A stretch of DNA of 37,629 bases from Bacillota bacterium (GCA_021805735.1 JAJZEE010000029.1:1-37629), one strand, 5' to 3'; positions 14,818 through 23,447 are shown, numbered from the stretch's first letter. Notes: a model not told the origin generated them from the letters alone. Numbers and translations are program-made.

Positions 14818-16338
14818 TTGGATCGGAATGTTCTTTTGGAGATGCGCGGAATAACCAAAAAATTTGGCGAGTCAAACGTTTTAAATGGAGTTGATTTCGC
14901 TCTTCTTAGTGGTGAGGTACACGCTCTTTTGGGAGAAAATGGCGCAGGAAAATCAACGTTGATGAAAATATTGTCTGGAGTGTACTCGCTGGACGCCGGT
15001 GAGGTGAGAGTTAACGATGTGCCCCGTAAAAGGTTTTCCCCTGCGGAGGCGATGCAGGAGGGAATCTCGATCGTTTACCAGGACCTTAGTCTTGTGCCGG
15101 AACTGACGGTGGCAGATAACTTGTTTCTCGGCATTGAGCCTCGCAGTTGGGGAATGTTGCGAAAAGAGCGCATCCATCGTGCTGCCCAGGGGATGATCAC
15201 TGAATACGGATTTCCTTTGAAACCGCAAATGAAGGTGGGCGACCTGAGTTATGCGCAGCAACAGATGGTGGAGATTTTAAAAGCTCTGTCAAAGAAAGCA
15301 CAGATATTGGTGCTTGATGAACCTACGGCGTCGTTGACTGTAGAAGAGGAAGAAACGCTCTTTTCGATCATCAATGATCTTAGAGCTCACGGTAAAGGCA
15401 TCATCTATATAAGTCATCGTATGGATGAGGTCCTTCGTGTAGCCGATCGGATAACTGTGCTACGGGATGGCATCAATCAGGGAACGATCGAGAAAGATCG
15501 GGCGACTTTGGATTTGCTCATTCAACTGATTACAGGAACCGAGACAACTTCGGGTTCACGCATCGCAAAGCATCATAGATCGACTTCCGGGATTCCTGCT
15601 TTGGAGGTTCGCGAGCTATCCACGTCAGGCAAGTTGCGCCAGGCAACATTCACCATTTATGAAGGAGAGATTTTGGGTGTTGCAGGGCTTGTAGGAAGTG
15701 GCCGAACCACGTTGGCTCGCGCATTGTTTGGTCTTGAAAGGATTATTGGCGGCCATATTCGATTTAAAGGCGAGATTTATAAACCTCAATCACCTGCTCA
15801 GGCAATCGATGCAGGAGTTGCCCTTATTCCCGAACAGAGGCGAGAACAAGGATTGTTTGGGGAATTGTCCATCGAAAACAACATTACCATGACAGTGTTG
15901 GATCGATTTTCGTATTTAGGCAATCTAAAGGGTCTGGCGTTCGTCAATAAACGAAACATGCTGCGCTATTCCGAGGAGAAAGTAGCGGATCTAAAGATTG
16001 CTTGCCGGAATGTGTTTCAAAAGGCGGGGGAATTGAGTGGAGGCACCCAGCAGAAAGTGATTCTCAGCCGATGGTTGAGTAAGGATCCCAAGTTGCTGAT
16101 CATGGATGATCCGACTGCAGGGGTAGATATAACCACAAAACAAGAGATCTGGACCATAATGGACAATATTGCGCAGAAGGGTACTTCAATCTTGTTCATT
16201 TCGTCAGACCTGAAAGAACTCGTTCAAGTATCTCATCGAATCGTAGTGATGGCGGATGGCGCGATTATTAGAGAGATTGATACTCAAATCGACGAGATCT
16301 CCGTACGGCGGGCGATGCAACATGCTATGGTCCAGTGA
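14818..16338 (+). CDS. Sugar ABC transporter ATP-binding protein, two-domain (RbsA type)
   Basis: This 506-residue cytoplasmic subunit has two ATPase domains. Domain 1 has Walker A LLGENGAGKS (about residues 39-48), signature LSYAQQQMVEI and Walker B ILVLDEPTA. Domain 2 has the degenerate Walker A typical of RbsA (GLVGSGRTT, about 292-300), signature LSGGTQQKV and the Walker B-like LLIMDDPTAG. This is the carbohydrate-uptake CUT2 arrangement. The TTG at 14818 is the start I can support, with GAGGGGGAG some ten bases upstream; homology begins near residue 7. It works with the permease downstream and the binding protein upstream. Confidence 0.93.
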   Translation: MDRNVLLEMRGITKKFGESNVLNGVDFALLSGEVHALLGENGAGKSTLMKILSGVYSLDAGEVRVNDVPRKRFSPAEAMQEGISIVYQDLSLVPELTVADNLFLGIEPRSWGMLRKERIHRAAQGMITEYGFPLKPQMKVGDLSYAQQQMVEILKALSKKAQILVLDEPTASLTVEEEETLFSIINDLRAHGKGIIYISHRMDEVLRVADRITVLRDGINQGTIEKDRATLDLLIQLITGTETTSGSRIAKHHRSTSGIPALEVRELSTSGKLRQATFTIYEGEILGVAGLVGSGRTTLARALFGLERIIGGHIRFKGEIYKPQSPAQAIDAGVALIPEQRREQGLFGELSIENNITMTVLDRFSYLGNLKGLAFVNKRNMLRYSEEKVADLKIACRNVFQKAGELSGGTQQKVILSRWLSKDPKLLIMDDPTAGVDITTKQEIWTIMDNIAQKGTSILFISSDLKELVQVSHRIVVMADGAIIREIDTQIDEISVRRAMQHAMVQ

Positions 16339-16383
16339 GAGCAAGAGTCCAGTCGTGCAAGATTTTGTTCGGGAGGTGCTACA

Positions 16384-17379
16384 GTGTTAAGAAGACTATC
16401 GCCAATACCAGATGTAGACTCGAATCGTAAGCAACGACGGATCAGTGTCGGCTCTTTGGGTTCTCAGGGACTAATCTATGCTATATTTGTGGTTATTATT
16501 GGGTTTTTTATGATTTTTGCCCCCAACTTTGCCACTGCAACCACATTTGCAGATATAGGGCGTGAAACGGCAGTTACGACCATTGTGGCAGTCGGGATGA
16601 CCTTGGTCATCATCACCGCAGAGATTGACTTATCCATTGGATCAACGGTCAGTTTTACAGGCTTGATGGCAGCGATTCTTATGCAAAGCCATGTCGGTTG
16701 GCTGCCGGCCTCTCTGGCGTCACTTGCCATTGGAGCTCTGATTGGCGCCTTGAATGGATTTGTAACTACTTACGTCGGCGTACCGTCGTTTCTCGTAACA
16801 CTCGGCACTATGGAAATTTTCGGCGGGTTAGCACAAATCATCACTGGTTCCATGCCTGTGCCCGTTGACAGTGTATCGTTTGGCAATATTTTTGGTGACA
16901 ACGCTCTGTTGGGAATTCCTATTCCCGTGTGGTGGACACTGATTATTGTGGTCTTAGGTTTCGTATTGCTTCATCGCAGCGTGTTCGGGCGTTGGATCTA
17001 CGCGACAGGCGGGAACAAGACCGCAGCGAGGTTTTCCGGAATCCAGGTGAATCGGATCAAGATGTATTGCTTTATTCTACTTGGGATATTTGGCGCAGTC
17101 GGTGGGCTGATCCTCGATGGGAGATTCGGGGCCGGTGATCCCAGCGTTGGGAATGGAATGGAACTCGACGCAATTGCTGCGACAATATTGGGCGGCACAA
17201 ATCTCTTCGGAGGTCGGGGAACCATCGTCGGCACAATCATCGGTTCCATATTTATCGGGAGTGTCAGTGTCGGTTTGATTATGTTGGGTGCTGGCGCCGA
17301 GTTGCAGACAGTAGTCAAAGGCGCCATTATCATCGGCGCAGTGGCCTTAAATAAGATTTCCGACAAACGACGAGTGTGA
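16384..17379 (+). CDS. Sugar ABC transporter permease (RbsC type)
   Basis: This 331-residue integral membrane protein has about eight to ten helices. Family motifs include MTLVIITAEIDLSIGS (about residues 76-91), VTTYVGVPSFLVTLGTM, the ATPase-contact loop ATGGNKTAARFSGI (about 207-220) and GGTNLFGGRGTI. It forms the channel of the CUT2 sugar importer. GTG at 16384 is the start, with GGGAGGTG six bases before it. Only one permease gene is present, so it should act as a homodimer, as RbsC does. Confidence 0.92.
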   Translation: MLRRLSPIPDVDSNRKQRRISVGSLGSQGLIYAIFVVIIGFFMIFAPNFATATTFADIGRETAVTTIVAVGMTLVIITAEIDLSIGSTVSFTGLMAAILMQSHVGWLPASLASLAIGALIGALNGFVTTYVGVPSFLVTLGTMEIFGGLAQIITGSMPVPVDSVSFGNIFGDNALLGIPIPVWWTLIIVVLGFVLLHRSVFGRWIYATGGNKTAARFSGIQVNRIKMYCFILLGIFGAVGGLILDGRFGAGDPSVGNGMELDAIAATILGGTNLFGGRGTIVGTIIGSIFIGSVSVGLIMLGAGAELQTVVKGAIIIGAVALNKISDKRRV

Positions 17380-17419
17380 ACTGTCATTTGCCAGATTAAT
17401 AAGGACTGGGGGGATTACT

Positions 17420-18850
17420 TTGAAGCAATACGATCTTTTCATTAATGGAGAGTTTGTACAGTCCAGCGCCGGGGTAATTCGGGAGGTAAGAAATCCTGCG
17501 ACTGAGGAGGTGGTTTCGCTAGTTCAGGAGGCTACCATAGATGATACACGACGGGCTATTCAAGCTGCAGCGGATGCACAATCTTCCTGGGCTGGTTTGC
17601 CCGCGATTCAGCGAGCCAATTATCTTACCCAAATCGCCGCGCGAATTCGGGACAATATGGATTATCTGGCGCAAGTCATTTCGGAGGAGCAGGGCAAGAT
17701 CCTCTCCATGGCGCTCGGGGAGGTGTCCTCCACGGCGGATTACTTAGAGTATATGGCAGGATGGGCGAGACGCATCGAGGGGGAGATCATTCCGAGCGAC
17801 CGGCCCAATGAGAATATCTTTCTGTTCCGGAAACCCATAGGCGTAGTTGCGGGCATTCTCCCGTGGAACTTCCCATTCTTTCTGATAGCCCGAAAAATGG
17901 CGCCGGCGCTGATTACGGGAAATACGATCGTCATTAAACCTTCTGAAGAGACGCCCAATAACGCATTTGAGTTTGCAAAGATCGTCGCGGAGTGTAACCT
18001 TCCAAAAGGCGTGTTTAATGTTGTTTCTGGGAATGGCGCCACTGTCGGGGCAGAACTAGCCTCAAATCCTCAAATAGGACTGATTACGTTTACCGGTAGT
18101 GTTGAGACTGGAACAAGTATCATGAAGGCAGCCGCCGACAATATTACGAAGGTGTCGTTAGAATTGGGAGGAAAGGCGCCGGCAATTGTTATGGACGATG
18201 CGGACATTGATCTCGCGGTCAGATGCATCCGCCTGTCGCGCATCGGGAACGCGGGCCAGGTTTGTAATTGCGCTGAGCGGATCTACGTTCATGAGGCAGT
18301 CTTATCCGAGTTTACTGATAAAATGGTAGAAGCTATGACAAACACGACCTACGGAGATCCGTTATCTGGGGAGGTAGACATGGGCCCCCTGATTAACCGG
18401 GAACAATTATCGAAAGTCGAGACAATTGTAGAACGCGCCGTGCAGGAAGGCGCTACAGTGGCCATTGGCGGGAAACGTGCGCCAACGCAGAAAGGCCACT
18501 ATTTCGAGCCCACAGTCCTACTTAACTGTAAGCAGGAGATGGAGATTACCCATAAGGAGATCTTTGGTCCTGTCTTGCCTATCATACCGTTTCGACACTT
18601 GGAAGAAGCCATATCCATGGCCAATGACTCGTCATATGGACTAACGTCGTCCATTTACACGAAGAGCCTTGAAGTCATGATGAGGGCAGCGAACGAGCTG
18701 AAATTTGGAGAGACGTATGTTAACAGGGAGAACAACGAAGCAATTCAAGCGTTTCACTCAGGATGGCGCAAATCAGGGCTCGGCGGCGACGACGGCAAAC
18801 ATGGTCTCGAGGAATTCCTGCAGTGGCGCGTCGTCTATGTTCAATATTAG
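17420..18850 (+). CDS. aldA: NAD-dependent aldehyde dehydrogenase, AldA-like
   Basis: This 476-residue enzyme closely follows E. coli AldA (lactaldehyde/glycolaldehyde dehydrogenase, 479 residues) across its length. Shared stretches include GILPWNFPFFLIARKMAPAL, ITKVSLELGGKAPAIVMDD and SGQVCNCAER-like NAGQVCNCAER, with HSGWRKSGLGG near the end. The catalytic Cys lies near residue 278 and the general-base Glu near 251 (ELGGK). It oxidises a short hydroxyaldehyde to the acid with NAD. TTG at 17420 is the start, after GGGGGG. Between the importer and the DUF1537 kinase, its likely job is to turn an imported aldotetrose into a tetronate; lactaldehyde or glycolaldehyde remain possible. Confidence 0.88.
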   Translation: MKQYDLFINGEFVQSSAGVIREVRNPATEEVVSLVQEATIDDTRRAIQAAADAQSSWAGLPAIQRANYLTQIAARIRDNMDYLAQVISEEQGKILSMALGEVSSTADYLEYMAGWARRIEGEIIPSDRPNENIFLFRKPIGVVAGILPWNFPFFLIARKMAPALITGNTIVIKPSEETPNNAFEFAKIVAECNLPKGVFNVVSGNGATVGAELASNPQIGLITFTGSVETGTSIMKAAADNITKVSLELGGKAPAIVMDDADIDLAVRCIRLSRIGNAGQVCNCAERIYVHEAVLSEFTDKMVEAMTNTTYGDPLSGEVDMGPLINREQLSKVETIVERAVQEGATVAIGGKRAPTQKGHYFEPTVLLNCKQEMEITHKEIFGPVLPIIPFRHLEEAISMANDSSYGLTSSIYTKSLEVMMRAANELKFGETYVNRENNEAIQAFHSGWRKSGLGGDDGKHGLEEFLQWRVVYVQY

Positions 18851-18853
18851 TCT

Positions 18854-18872
18854 GGTTTCAAGAAAACTGGTT
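18854..18872 (+). promoter_or_regulatory. Second copy of the operator-like core before the regulator gene
   Basis: GGTTTCAAGAAAACTGG shares the 10-base core TCAAGAAAAC with the palindrome at the operon promoter (13254-13271); the left arm is one base shorter. It ends about 21 bases before the regulator's start and may be an internal autoregulatory site. Confidence 0.4.
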
Positions 18873-18892
18873 GACAACTGGAGGTGAAGTCG

Positions 18893-19660
18893 GTGGTAAC
18901 GCTAAAGGATGTCGCAAAAGCTGCGGGCACTTCACCAGCAACGGTTTCGAGGGTTCTAAACGGCGTCGGTACAGTGGATGAAGAAATGGCCAGGCGCGTA
19001 TTGGCTGCCTCGGAGCAGCTTAACTACCAGCCGAATCAGGCCGGTAGAAGCTTGCGCACGGGTATGGATTCCGATTATGGGCCCGAGTTCGAACTGCGTT
19101 TACAGCATAACCTGGAGACAAAGCGGATTATTGCAAAACGGGCGGCCGCAGAGATTCAAGCCACTGATATCGTTATTCTGGACTCAGGATCGACTGTGGC
19201 GCAACTCGTTCCGTATTTACCACAAGGTGCGCTGATGTACACGAATTCGCTTGCGCTTCTCCAACCGATGGCCCGGCGTGGACTTAGTATACACTTGGCG
19301 CCGGGACTGTACGTTCCAGAGATGGCAGCCGTTTTCGGCACTGAAACCGAGGAATACTTTCAGAAATACAAGCCTTCCAAGTATATTTTTTCTTCTGCCC
19401 GTGTAGATGTAAGAACTGGACTCTACAACGTGAGTCCATTTACGCTCGGGGTGAAGAAAGTTGTATTGGGCAACGCGACGGAATCCATTCTTTTGGTGGA
19501 CCACGAAAAATTTTGCGATGCTGGGCTGCCGGGTTACGCACACTTGTCTTCCATTGATATGCTCATCACAGACTATGTGCCCGCTCAGTTTCGCGAGGCG
19601 GTCATGCAAACAGGTGTGACCCTAATTGAACTTGGCACGTCAGAAATGGGCGTTGGCTAA
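18893..19660 (+). CDS. Hybrid regulator: LacI-type HTH head joined to DeoR-type sensor domain
   Basis: The 255-residue protein starts with a textbook LacI-family DNA-binding head at residues 2 to about 57 (TLKDVAKAAGTSPATVSRVLNG, then the hinge-like region LNYQPNQAGRSLRTG). No LacI sugar-binding domain follows. The rest, from about 70 to 250, is a DeoR-family C-terminal domain: ETKRIIAKRAAAEI, VILDSGSTVAQLVPYL, MYTNSLALL, a glycine-rich middle, and the ending SILLVDHEKFCDAG with SIDMLITDY. DeoR domains bind phosphorylated sugars, so a tetronate phosphate is a reasonable inducer. GTG at 18893 is preferred because GGAGGTGA precedes it by seven bases; GTG at 18884 overlaps that site. The gene sits two bases before the kinase start. 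The reading frame is continuous, so this is not an assembly join I can see. Confidence 0.88.
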   Translation: MVTLKDVAKAAGTSPATVSRVLNGVGTVDEEMARRVLAASEQLNYQPNQAGRSLRTGMDSDYGPEFELRLQHNLETKRIIAKRAAAEIQATDIVILDSGSTVAQLVPYLPQGALMYTNSLALLQPMARRGLSIHLAPGLYVPEMAAVFGTETEEYFQKYKPSKYIFSSARVDVRTGLYNVSPFTLGVKKVVLGNATESILLVDHEKFCDAGLPGYAHLSSIDMLITDYVPAQFREAVMQTGVTLIELGTSEMGVG

Positions 19661-19662
19661 TT

Positions 19663-20979
19663 ATGACTATCGAGAAAATTTTCGTGATTGCCGATGATCT
19701 GACAGGTGCCTCCGACGCAGCCTTTCAATTTCATGCCGATTCTCGAAGGGTGAGAGTTTGCTTTGCAGTTGATCACCCTTGGGACTTTACATTAGGTTCA
19801 GATATAGTCCAGGCGTTTGATAGCGAAACACGCAACGCGGCGTCTGGCGCCGCTGCGAAGATTATGAGATTAGCATGCGATTTGTTGTATACACAAGTGG
19901 GTAGTGGCTGTCGTGTTTACAAGAAAGTAGATTCCACCCTGCGTGGTCCGGTAGGCATTGAAATTCAGACGGCATTGGCGGCGTTGGGGAAACGATGGGC
20001 CATATTGGCTCCATCCTTTCCTGAAACAGGCCGCACTGTACTCAATGGCTGTGTACTAATAAAAGGTGTTCCGATCAGTCAAACGGTGTTCAGGAGGGAT
20101 CCACTGGCCCCCGTCGCCGCAGATCGAATAGCGGAGATTATACGACAGACGTCTGACTTGCCCGTGTATGAAGTGGGGTTGTCCACCCTCAGGAAGGGTG
20201 CAGACGCCGTATGGCAAAGTCTGCTTCGGAACGGGGAAGGAATAGTAGTCATTGACGCTGAGACACAGGCCGATCTAGACTGCGTTGCGGATCTGGTTGC
20301 TTCCCGACCTGATGTGTTACCCTGCGGTTCGGCCGGGTTGGCCCATTCGCTGGCTGGGGCATGGCTCCCCCCTGCGCCCGTCTCTACGAATACTTCTACA
20401 GAAACACGCATTCCAGATACAGGGTCAAAGGGGAGAGTACTAGTGCTCATCGGCAGTGCTCATCCTCAGGCTTATCGCCAATTGAATTACTTGAAGGATG
20501 AACTGCCGATCACACATATGGTGATCGATCGGGATGGCAGAATGGAAGAATACTCGGAAAAATTGCAGGAGTGGGCGTCTTTAAGGGATTGCGATAATGA
20601 CCAGATAATTGCTGTAAGTGTCTCACAGGATGATCGCGAACCGCCATTAAAGCCCTGGCTTATCGAAAACTACTTGGCGGAGATCGCCAGGGAATGGTTT
20701 CGGATCGTGTCGTTGGAGCAAGCCTCTCAAATTGGCATATTCGTGACAGGCGGCGCAACAGCAACAGCAGTTTGCCGGGGCTTGGGGATTCAGGCGCTTT
20801 GGCCCATGGGAGAGCTGGCGCCAGGTGTGACATACACTATGGCGCATGTGAATGGCAGGCAACTGACAGTGATAACTAAAGCCGGAGGTTTTGGAGACGA
20901 GACAGTTCTACTTGAGTCGGCGCGCTTTTTGACTGGCGGAAATACCCATGCAGTAAACGGGAAAGGAAGATTGATGTGA
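19663..20979 (+). CDS. Four-carbon acid sugar kinase, DUF1537 family
   Basis: This 438-residue cytosolic kinase belongs to the family that phosphorylates tetronates at C4 (threonate, erythronate or 2-oxo-tetronate kinases). The N-terminal sugar-binding domain has the diagnostic ADDLTGASDAA (residues 10-20) and the loop YKKVDSTLRGPVG (about 86-98). The ATP-binding half has the LIGSAHPQ loop (about 262-269) and VTGGATATAVCRGLG (about 364-378). Paired directly with a PdxA2-like gene, it fits the D-threonate kinase (DtnK) branch described for DUF1537, in which no separate C2 dehydrogenase is needed. It overlaps pdxA2 by four bases. Exact stereochemistry cannot be read from the sequence. Confidence 0.88.
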   Translation: MTIEKIFVIADDLTGASDAAFQFHADSRRVRVCFAVDHPWDFTLGSDIVQAFDSETRNAASGAAAKIMRLACDLLYTQVGSGCRVYKKVDSTLRGPVGIEIQTALAALGKRWAILAPSFPETGRTVLNGCVLIKGVPISQTVFRRDPLAPVAADRIAEIIRQTSDLPVYEVGLSTLRKGADAVWQSLLRNGEGIVVIDAETQADLDCVADLVASRPDVLPCGSAGLAHSLAGAWLPPAPVSTNTSTETRIPDTGSKGRVLVLIGSAHPQAYRQLNYLKDELPITHMVIDRDGRMEEYSEKLQEWASLRDCDNDQIIAVSVSQDDREPPLKPWLIENYLAEIAREWFRIVSLEQASQIGIFVTGGATATAVCRGLGIQALWPMGELAPGVTYTMAHVNGRQLTVITKAGGFGDETVLLESARFLTGGNTHAVNGKGRLM

Positions 20980-21980
20980 CTGGTCCAGTTGTCGCTGTTA
21001 CGATGGGTGACCCCGCAGGAGTTGGTCCTGAGATATGCGTGTTGGCCATGAGCCATAGCACTGTCTATGATCGCGTCCGCTCTGTGATAGTAGGAGATGT
21101 TCGAAGACTTGAAATGGCCAGATCGATTCTCATCAAAGCGGGACGATTACAGGAACATGTTCCCGTGTTTGTAGCTATCAAAAAAATGGATGAAGCCAAA
21201 TTTGCGCCTGGTACAGTGGATGTCCTTGATCTTCAAAATGTACCGGAGGGATTAGAGTGGGGGCATACGTCTTCAGAGGCTGGTCGGGCATCCTTTGAGT
21301 ATGTTGAGCGGTCTGTCCAATTGGCGGTCGATAGACAGGTTGAGGCAATCTGCACAGCTCCTATCAATAAGGAAGCCTGGAAGCTGGCGAATATAACCTA
21401 CCCTGGCCATACAGAGGCTCTTGCTTTCCTCTCCGGTTCCACTCATTATGCGATGATGCTGGTTAACGGAGCCTTAAGGGTCGTACATGTCACAACGCAT
21501 GTAAGTATGCGTGATGCTGTTTTCCAGGTTACTACGAAACAAGTGTATGACACCATCCAACTCACAGCATCTACCTTACGGCAACTTGGCATGGGCGATC
21601 CGCGCATTGCGGTCGCGGGGCTAAACCCACATGCTGGGGAAGGAGGGCTATTCGGCGAGGAGGATAGACGAGAAATTGCCCCGGCTGTCGAACAGGCGCG
21701 GCAAGCGGGAATCAATGCCACAGGCCCTTGGCCGCCAGATTCAGTGTTTTTCCGGGCCGCCAACGGTGAGTTTGATTGTGTGGTCGCGCAGTACCATGAT
21801 CAAGGGCATATTCCCATTAAGATGCTCGGGTTTGATACAGGAATCAACGTCACAATCGGGTTGCCAATCCTCAGAACCTCAGTCGATCATGGAACGGCAT
21901 TTGACATCGCGGGCAAAGGGGTGGTGCGCGAACACAGCATGATCGAATGTATTAAGGTGGCAGCCGATCTGTCGAACTAG
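20976..21980 (+). CDS. pdxA2: PdxA2-like tetronate 4-phosphate dehydrogenase (decarboxylating)
   Basis: This 334-residue protein is in the PdxA family (4-hydroxythreonine 4-phosphate dehydrogenase fold). It begins VAVTMGDPAGVGPEI and has the metal-ligand histidine motifs YPGHTEAL, LNPHAGEGG and YHDQGHIPIKM in the usual order, plus TVGLPILRTS-like VTIGLPILRTSVDHGTAFDIAG. The PdxA2 branch next to DUF1537 kinases oxidises and decarboxylates D-threonate or D-erythronate 4-phosphate to dihydroxyacetone phosphate with NAD. The start GTG at 20976 overlaps the kinase stop (GTGA), with GAAAGGAAG upstream. No vitamin B6 genes are nearby, so a biosynthetic PdxA role is less likely. Confidence 0.87.
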   Translation: MTGPVVAVTMGDPAGVGPEICVLAMSHSTVYDRVRSVIVGDVRRLEMARSILIKAGRLQEHVPVFVAIKKMDEAKFAPGTVDVLDLQNVPEGLEWGHTSSEAGRASFEYVERSVQLAVDRQVEAICTAPINKEAWKLANITYPGHTEALAFLSGSTHYAMMLVNGALRVVHVTTHVSMRDAVFQVTTKQVYDTIQLTASTLRQLGMGDPRIAVAGLNPHAGEGGLFGEEDRREIAPAVEQARQAGINATGPWPPDSVFFRAANGEFDCVVAQYHDQGHIPIKMLGFDTGINVTIGLPILRTSVDHGTAFDIAGKGVVREHSMIECIKVAADLSN

Positions 21981-22182
21981 GGCAGTTGGTATGTTGTGTT
22001 CAGGGCGCTGTGTGAAATCGCCGATTTCTTGGGTGCGATTGTTCAGAACGCATTGCACCTTTCGAGATATCTGCGACAAGCGGGCTAGGTTACGGCCCAT
22101 AGAGAGGGGCAACTGGGTCACTACCGCTTGGCGCCCGAAATCTCGGCTTTCCTGCAAGCCATGCTGGGGTGGGTAAAAAAAA

Positions 22183-22260
22183 GTGGCTTCTTGGGGTGTG
22201 GGCGTCTTCCTGCTTCTTCTGGCGGTGTATATCGTTGCGGCGGCACTGTTCGACTGGTGA
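22183..22260 (+). CDS. Tiny hydrophobic peptide, uncertain
   Basis: A 25-codon frame beginning at GTG 22183 encodes MASWGVGVFLLLLAVYIVAA and five more residues, ending LFDW. It is a single membrane helix in size and character and is loosely like the small YjcZ-type sporulation peptides. A G-rich possible ribosome site lies about eight bases upstream. The remainder of 21981-22404 has a small GAAATC-GCC-GATTTC hairpin at 22014-22028 but no larger gene that I can support. This may well be chance. Confidence 0.3.
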   Translation: MASWGVGVFLLLLAVYIVAAALFDW

Positions 22261-22404
22261 TGGATTGATGCGATGGACTCCTTGACGCTGGGTTGCTTCG
22301 TGGCCAAAGAGGGGATGGAAGCCATTCAGGAGGCGAGAGGTATGGAAGATGCCTGCGAGTGCGGGCGTCATAATGACTAGGGTAATTGTCAGTTTGACCC
22401 CAAA

Positions 22405-22438
22405 AGAAAAAACCGCGCTCCAGAAGACATGCGCGGTT
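22405..22438 (-). terminator. Minus-strand terminator after the APH-like gene
   Basis: Read on the minus strand, AACCGCGC pairs perfectly with GCGCGGTT around a 12-base loop and is followed by TTTTCTTTT. It lies 23 bases beyond the stop of the minus-strand kinase-like gene. Confidence 0.88.
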
Positions 22439-22460
22439 CAAGTCCGTGTATCTACATTTT

Positions 22461-23447
22461 TTACCCTTCGAAGGATGCCCTATGCGCTGCAATAAATCCA
22501 TTGAGTCTGTTTCGAAGCCGAATCAGCCATTCGGGATCATCGCTCATCTCTTCGATATCTACAGAACGAAGCAAGCTAGCATATGACACAAGATCGTGTA
22601 ATCTTCTCAGCCACGGAAGATGCTGTAAGGCCGCACTATCTAGATCCGTTTCCTGCGTATACCCCTTTATGAATTCGAGCATACGCCGATCGTCAGGAGT
22701 AGCCCCCTCGTCAAATAAATCCCGGAGCGCGAAGGCAATGTCCGCTGCATACCAGTACTGTGCGCAATCATCAAAATCCAGTATACCAACAACGCCGTTG
22801 TCCCAACGAAGGTTATCCAGTTCGAAATCAAAGTGGATTATCCCCATTTGACTCTCGGACAGCGAAAGATTGTCGGCCCAGGACATCACGCGTTCGAGCT
22901 CCGTGACAGCGGCCGCATCCTGAGCGGGAATCGTCTCGCGCGCGAAAAGCAGGTGATCCCTCCAACTCGCGCGGTTGTGATAGTACCGTTTTGGCATCTT
23001 CTTCAGTATCCGGTGAAGACGCCCCAAGGCTTGCCCCCAGACGATAAACTGATCGTTTGGGAACTCCCCGAAATCATACTGTGTACCTGGCAAGCCCTCA
23101 AATACAGCGGCGAAATACACTCCCGCATCAGTCTCGACCGTCTCAATCCACTCCCCTCGTCGCGACAAGACAGGCTGCGCTGTACGTAACGGCTGATCCT
23201 TCAAATAGTGCAGTATGGCCATCTCCGCTTCAAGAGCGGGCAGCGACCTCTCTTTGGAGTCGTTAAAGCGCAGAAAGTATGTTCTTCCTTTCCTGTGGAA
23301 AGTAAATACGAAATTTGCGCTTGCTCTGAAATACTCAACTGATCCTTGGTCAAAACCCCATCTCTCGGCAATTGTTTCCGCGAGCGGACTGTGCCAATTC
23401 GCGTCGACAGTGTCGACGATTTTCCTCATGGTGCTCAGTTTCATCAT
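22461..23447 (-). CDS. APH-fold phosphotransferase (aminoglycoside phosphotransferase/choline kinase superfamily)
   Basis: The 328-residue protein has the protein-kinase-like APH fold. The N-lobe contains FVFTFHRKGRTYFLRF (a nucleotide-loop and lysine-like strand) and EAEMAILHYL. The C-lobe has the catalytic Brenner-type loop IIHFDFELDNLRWD (about residues 208-221) and the magnesium-binding GILDFDDC (about 226-233). Many Bacillales carry such genes for small-molecule kinases or spore-coat CotS-like proteins; the substrate is not evident. ATGs at 23447 and 23444 are adjacent and the ribosome site is weak. A hairpin with a T-run stands about 40 bases upstream on the same strand and may control the gene. 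Antibiotic resistance should not be assumed. Confidence 0.82.
   Translation of the reverse strand: MMKLSTMRKIVDTVDANWHSPLAETIAERWGFDQGSVEYFRASANFVFTFHRKGRTYFLRFNDSKERSLPALEAEMAILHYLKDQPLRTAQPVLSRRGEWIETVETDAGVYFAAVFEGLPGTQYDFGEFPNDQFIVWGQALGRLHRILKKMPKRYYHNRASWRDHLLFARETIPAQDAAAVTELERVMSWADNLSLSESQMGIIHFDFELDNLRWDNGVVGILDFDDCAQYWYAADIAFALRDLFDEGATPDDRRMLEFIKGYTQETDLDSAALQHLPWLRRLHDLVSYASLLRSVDIEEMSDDPEWLIRLRNRLNGFIAAHRASFEG

Noticed and set aside
20976-21980. Vitamin B6 biosynthesis role (true PdxA)
   Set aside because: Neighbours are a DUF1537 kinase and sugar importer, and no other pyridoxal genes are present, so the PdxA2 catabolic role fits better.
22461-23447. Aminoglycoside resistance gene
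   Set aside because: Only the general APH fold is evident; such genes are common as small-molecule kinases in Bacillales and no resistance context is present.
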